From Tuwongella immobilis (lineage in GTDB: Bacteria; Planctomycetota; Planctomycetia; Gemmatales; Gemmataceae): a DNA stretch of 64,000 bases. The position numbers were made by a program, and so were the translations under genes. Positions 62,489-64,000 of this stretch are shown here, piece by piece. How positions within the stretch are numbered: position 1 is the first letter of the stretch; every line of letters starts with the position of its first letter. The notes under the pieces are model-generated. The model made no database searches. It had not been told where the DNA came from and saw nothing but the letters and a program-made list of their open reading frames with translations. The stretch is taken from NCBI RefSeq assembly GCF_901538355.1, contig NZ_LR593887.1, forward strand, positions 434,001-498,000. Direction: 5' to 3'.

Positions 62489-63328
62489 ATGACGCAGCAT
62501 TCTCCGTCGCCTCCCCTGGTGTCGGCCAGGCGGGTTGCGCCCATCGTCCGTCGTGGCACGGTCTACCTGGTTGGTGCCGGCCCGGGTGCATCGGATCTGA
62601 TGACGCTGCGGGGATACCGCATCTTGCGTGCCGCGGACGTGGTTTTTCACGATGCTCTGATCGCCCCGGAAGTATTAGCAGAAGCGAATCCGTTCGCCCA
62701 GTTGATTTCGGTGGGCAAACGGGGATATTGTGTCGGTTCCACCCGTCAAGAAACCATCCATGATGCGCTCGTTCGCTGGGCGAAACTGGAGAAATCGGTC
62801 TGCCGATTGAAGTGCGGCGATCCGTGTATTTTTGGACGCGGCGGCGAGGAAGCGGTGCATTTGGCCGGGGCGGGGGTGCCGTTCGAACTGGTGCCCGGCG
62901 TCACTTCGGCGATTGGCGGCTGTGCCCTGGCAGGAATTCCGCTCACGCACCGCGATGTTGGCCAATCGCTGGCATTGATTACCGCTCATCACGACCCCGA
63001 TTCGGCGGAATGCACCCACGATTGGGCCGCGCTGGCTCGATTGACCACGTTGGTGTGCTACATGGGCTATCGGCATCGGCACCGAATCGCGGCCAAGCTG
63101 CTGGCGGCGGGCAAATCCGGACAGACGCCGGTGGCGATTCTGCAAGCCGCGACCATGCCCCATGAGCAGATCACCATTACCACATTGGAATCACTGGCGG
63201 TTTCGACTTCCGAATTTGTCCCCGATGCTCCCGGTCTGATTGTCATTGGCGAAGTCGTTCGCTTTCGGGAGCAATTGTTCCCATTCGCATCGTCCCTGGC
63301 CGATTGTTCCCAAGGAGTGACCGCATGA
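62489..63328 (+). CDS. cobA: Uroporphyrinogen-III C-methyltransferase (SUMT)
   Basis: A 279-residue SAM-dependent methyltransferase that makes precorrin-2, the precursor of siroheme. The N-terminal motif VYLVGAGPGASDLMTLRG (about 25-42), LKCGDPCIFGRGGEE, VPGVTSAIGGCALAGIPLTHR and CYMGYRHRHRIAAKLLAAG are diagnostic. It is the single-domain form without the CysG dehydrogenase part, so another enzyme must finish siroheme. ATG 62489 follows TAGGA. The stop overlaps the nirB start as ATGA: the cofactor enzyme and the siroheme-dependent nitrite reductase are co-translated under a sigma-54 promoter. Confidence 0.93.
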   Translation: MTQHSPSPPLVSARRVAPIVRRGTVYLVGAGPGASDLMTLRGYRILRAADVVFHDALIAPEVLAEANPFAQLISVGKRGYCVGSTRQETIHDALVRWAKLEKSVCRLKCGDPCIFGRGGEEAVHLAGAGVPFELVPGVTSAIGGCALAGIPLTHRDVGQSLALITAHHDPDSAECTHDWAALARLTTLVCYMGYRHRHRIAAKLLAAGKSGQTPVAILQAATMPHEQITITTLESLAVSTSEFVPDAPGLIVIGEVVRFREQLFPFASSLADCSQGVTA

Positions 63329-64000
63329 TCGCACCGGCAATTCCGCAGAAGCCCAAATTGGTCGTCATCGGCAATGGCATGGCCGGGGCGCGCCTGCTCG
63401 AAGACATCCTGGCGGCAGATCCCGACCGCTTTGACATTACCGTGTTCGGCGATGAACCGTATGGCAATTACAATCGAATTTTGCTGTCGAATGTGCTCAA
63501 TGGCAGTCAGGAACCCACGGAAATCTTCCTGAATCCGTTGGCCTGGTACGCGGAGAATGGCATCACCTTGCATGCGGGCAAGCGGGTGACGGCGGTGGAT
63601 CGGGCGGCCCGGACGGTCACGGCGGACGATCTCACGGTTCCGTATGATGTACTGGTGTTTGCGACGGGGAGCAAGCCGTTTGTGCCGCCGATTCCGGGGA
63701 CAACGCTGCACGGCGTATTCGTGTTCCGCACGCTGGATGATTGCCGAAATATCGCGGAATATGCACTCGATGCCAAGAAAGCGGTGGTCATTGGCGGCGG
63801 GCTGTTGGGATTGGAAGCCGCCAAGGGGTTGATGACGCATCAGGTGGAAGTGACCGTCGTAGAGATGGCACCCTGGCTGATGAGCGTGCAGCTCGATGAA
63901 TCGGGCGGCCAAGTCCTCCAGCAGACCATCGAAAAAATGGGCATTCTCGCCCGCACCAAGACCAGCACCCAGGCCATTTTGGGCCATCGACGGGTCACCG
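63325..64000 (+). CDS. nirB: Nitrite reductase (NAD(P)H) large subunit, N-terminal part (runs off the window)
   Basis: 225 residues to the window edge, without a stop. The start shows an FAD-binding domain (KLVVIGNGMAGARLLEDILA, ITVFGDEPYGNYNRILLSNVLNG), followed by the NAD(P)H-binding Rossmann motif VVIGGGLLGLEAAKGL and the typical TGSKPFVPPIPG. This segment is identical in layout to the NirB/NasD N-terminus; the [4Fe-4S]/siroheme domains should follow outside the window. A stand-alone rubredoxin-type reductase is possible, but the ATGA coupling to cobA favours NirB. Confidence 0.85.
   Translation, partial: MIAPAIPQKPKLVVIGNGMAGARLLEDILAADPDRFDITVFGDEPYGNYNRILLSNVLNGSQEPTEIFLNPLAWYAENGITLHAGKRVTAVDRAARTVTADDLTVPYDVLVFATGSKPFVPPIPGTTLHGVFVFRTLDDCRNIAEYALDAKKAVVIGGGLLGLEAAKGLMTHQVEVTVVEMAPWLMSVQLDESGGQVLQQTIEKMGILARTKTSTQAILGHRRVT

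Overview
The window looks like a chromosomal segment of a planctomycete of the Gemmata/Tuwongella type (Gemmataceae-like; the genus cannot be fixed from sequence alone). The grounds are two DUF1559 prepilin-like proteins with the type IV pilin-like N-terminal helix, two giant secreted proteins with an N-terminal LEDR motif followed by cadherin-like and FG-GAP-like repeats, a soluble planctomycete-style Ser/Thr kinase, a 1544-residue WD40 protein, a PQQ-type beta-propeller, and a GC-rich genome with many hypothetical exported proteins. The first ~420 bases and the stretch 50.6-51.25 kb are clearly more AT-rich than the rest.

Layout. 0-6.2 kb: an AT-rich orphan ORF, a four-gene persulfide/sulfide operon on the minus strand (ArsR regulator, rhodanese-DUF2892, exported rhodanese, CoA-disulfide reductase-rhodanese), a Tat-exported PhoD phosphatase with a good intrinsic terminator, and a cupin. 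6.2-15 kb: methyltransferase, translationally coupled M20 peptidase and class III aminotransferase, Ser/Thr kinase, a secreted two-nuclease fusion, an Old Yellow Enzyme with an altered active site, and a lone cREC protein flanked by direct repeats. 15-31.8 kb: lipoprotein/DUF1559 pair, DUF3500 protein, PL11 pectin lyase, winged-helix-like protein, a complete TolC-RND-adaptor efflux operon, a frameshifted double hydrolase, a GH3-like ligase and a DUF4240 protein. 31.9-41.5 kb: hydrolase/methyltransferase pair, polysaccharide-export lipoprotein with two exported low-complexity proteins, membrane protein, PaiB-like flavoprotein, MFS transporter, acidic protein and GNAT acetyltransferase. 41.6-45.5 kb: LEDR surface protein and CobW GTPase.

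45.5-47.8 kb holds the most notable feature: a CRISPR array of 16 full repeats plus one decayed repeat, with no cas gene anywhere in the window and a small HNH endonuclease gene directly after it. Repeats end in ATTGAAAC and most spacers are 36-44 bp, as in type III arrays. Spacers 8 and 10 are synonymous-codon versions of the same protein segment, so the array sampled the same site of one gene from two diverged invaders.

47.9-64 kb: PQQ-type propeller, a second DUF1559 protein, a 1481-residue LEDR protein with seven cadherin-like units, the WD40 protein, and a sensor kinase/response regulator pair divergent from a SUMT (cobA)-nirB nitrite-assimilation operon. That operon is preceded by a textbook sigma-54 promoter, and nirB runs off the right edge.
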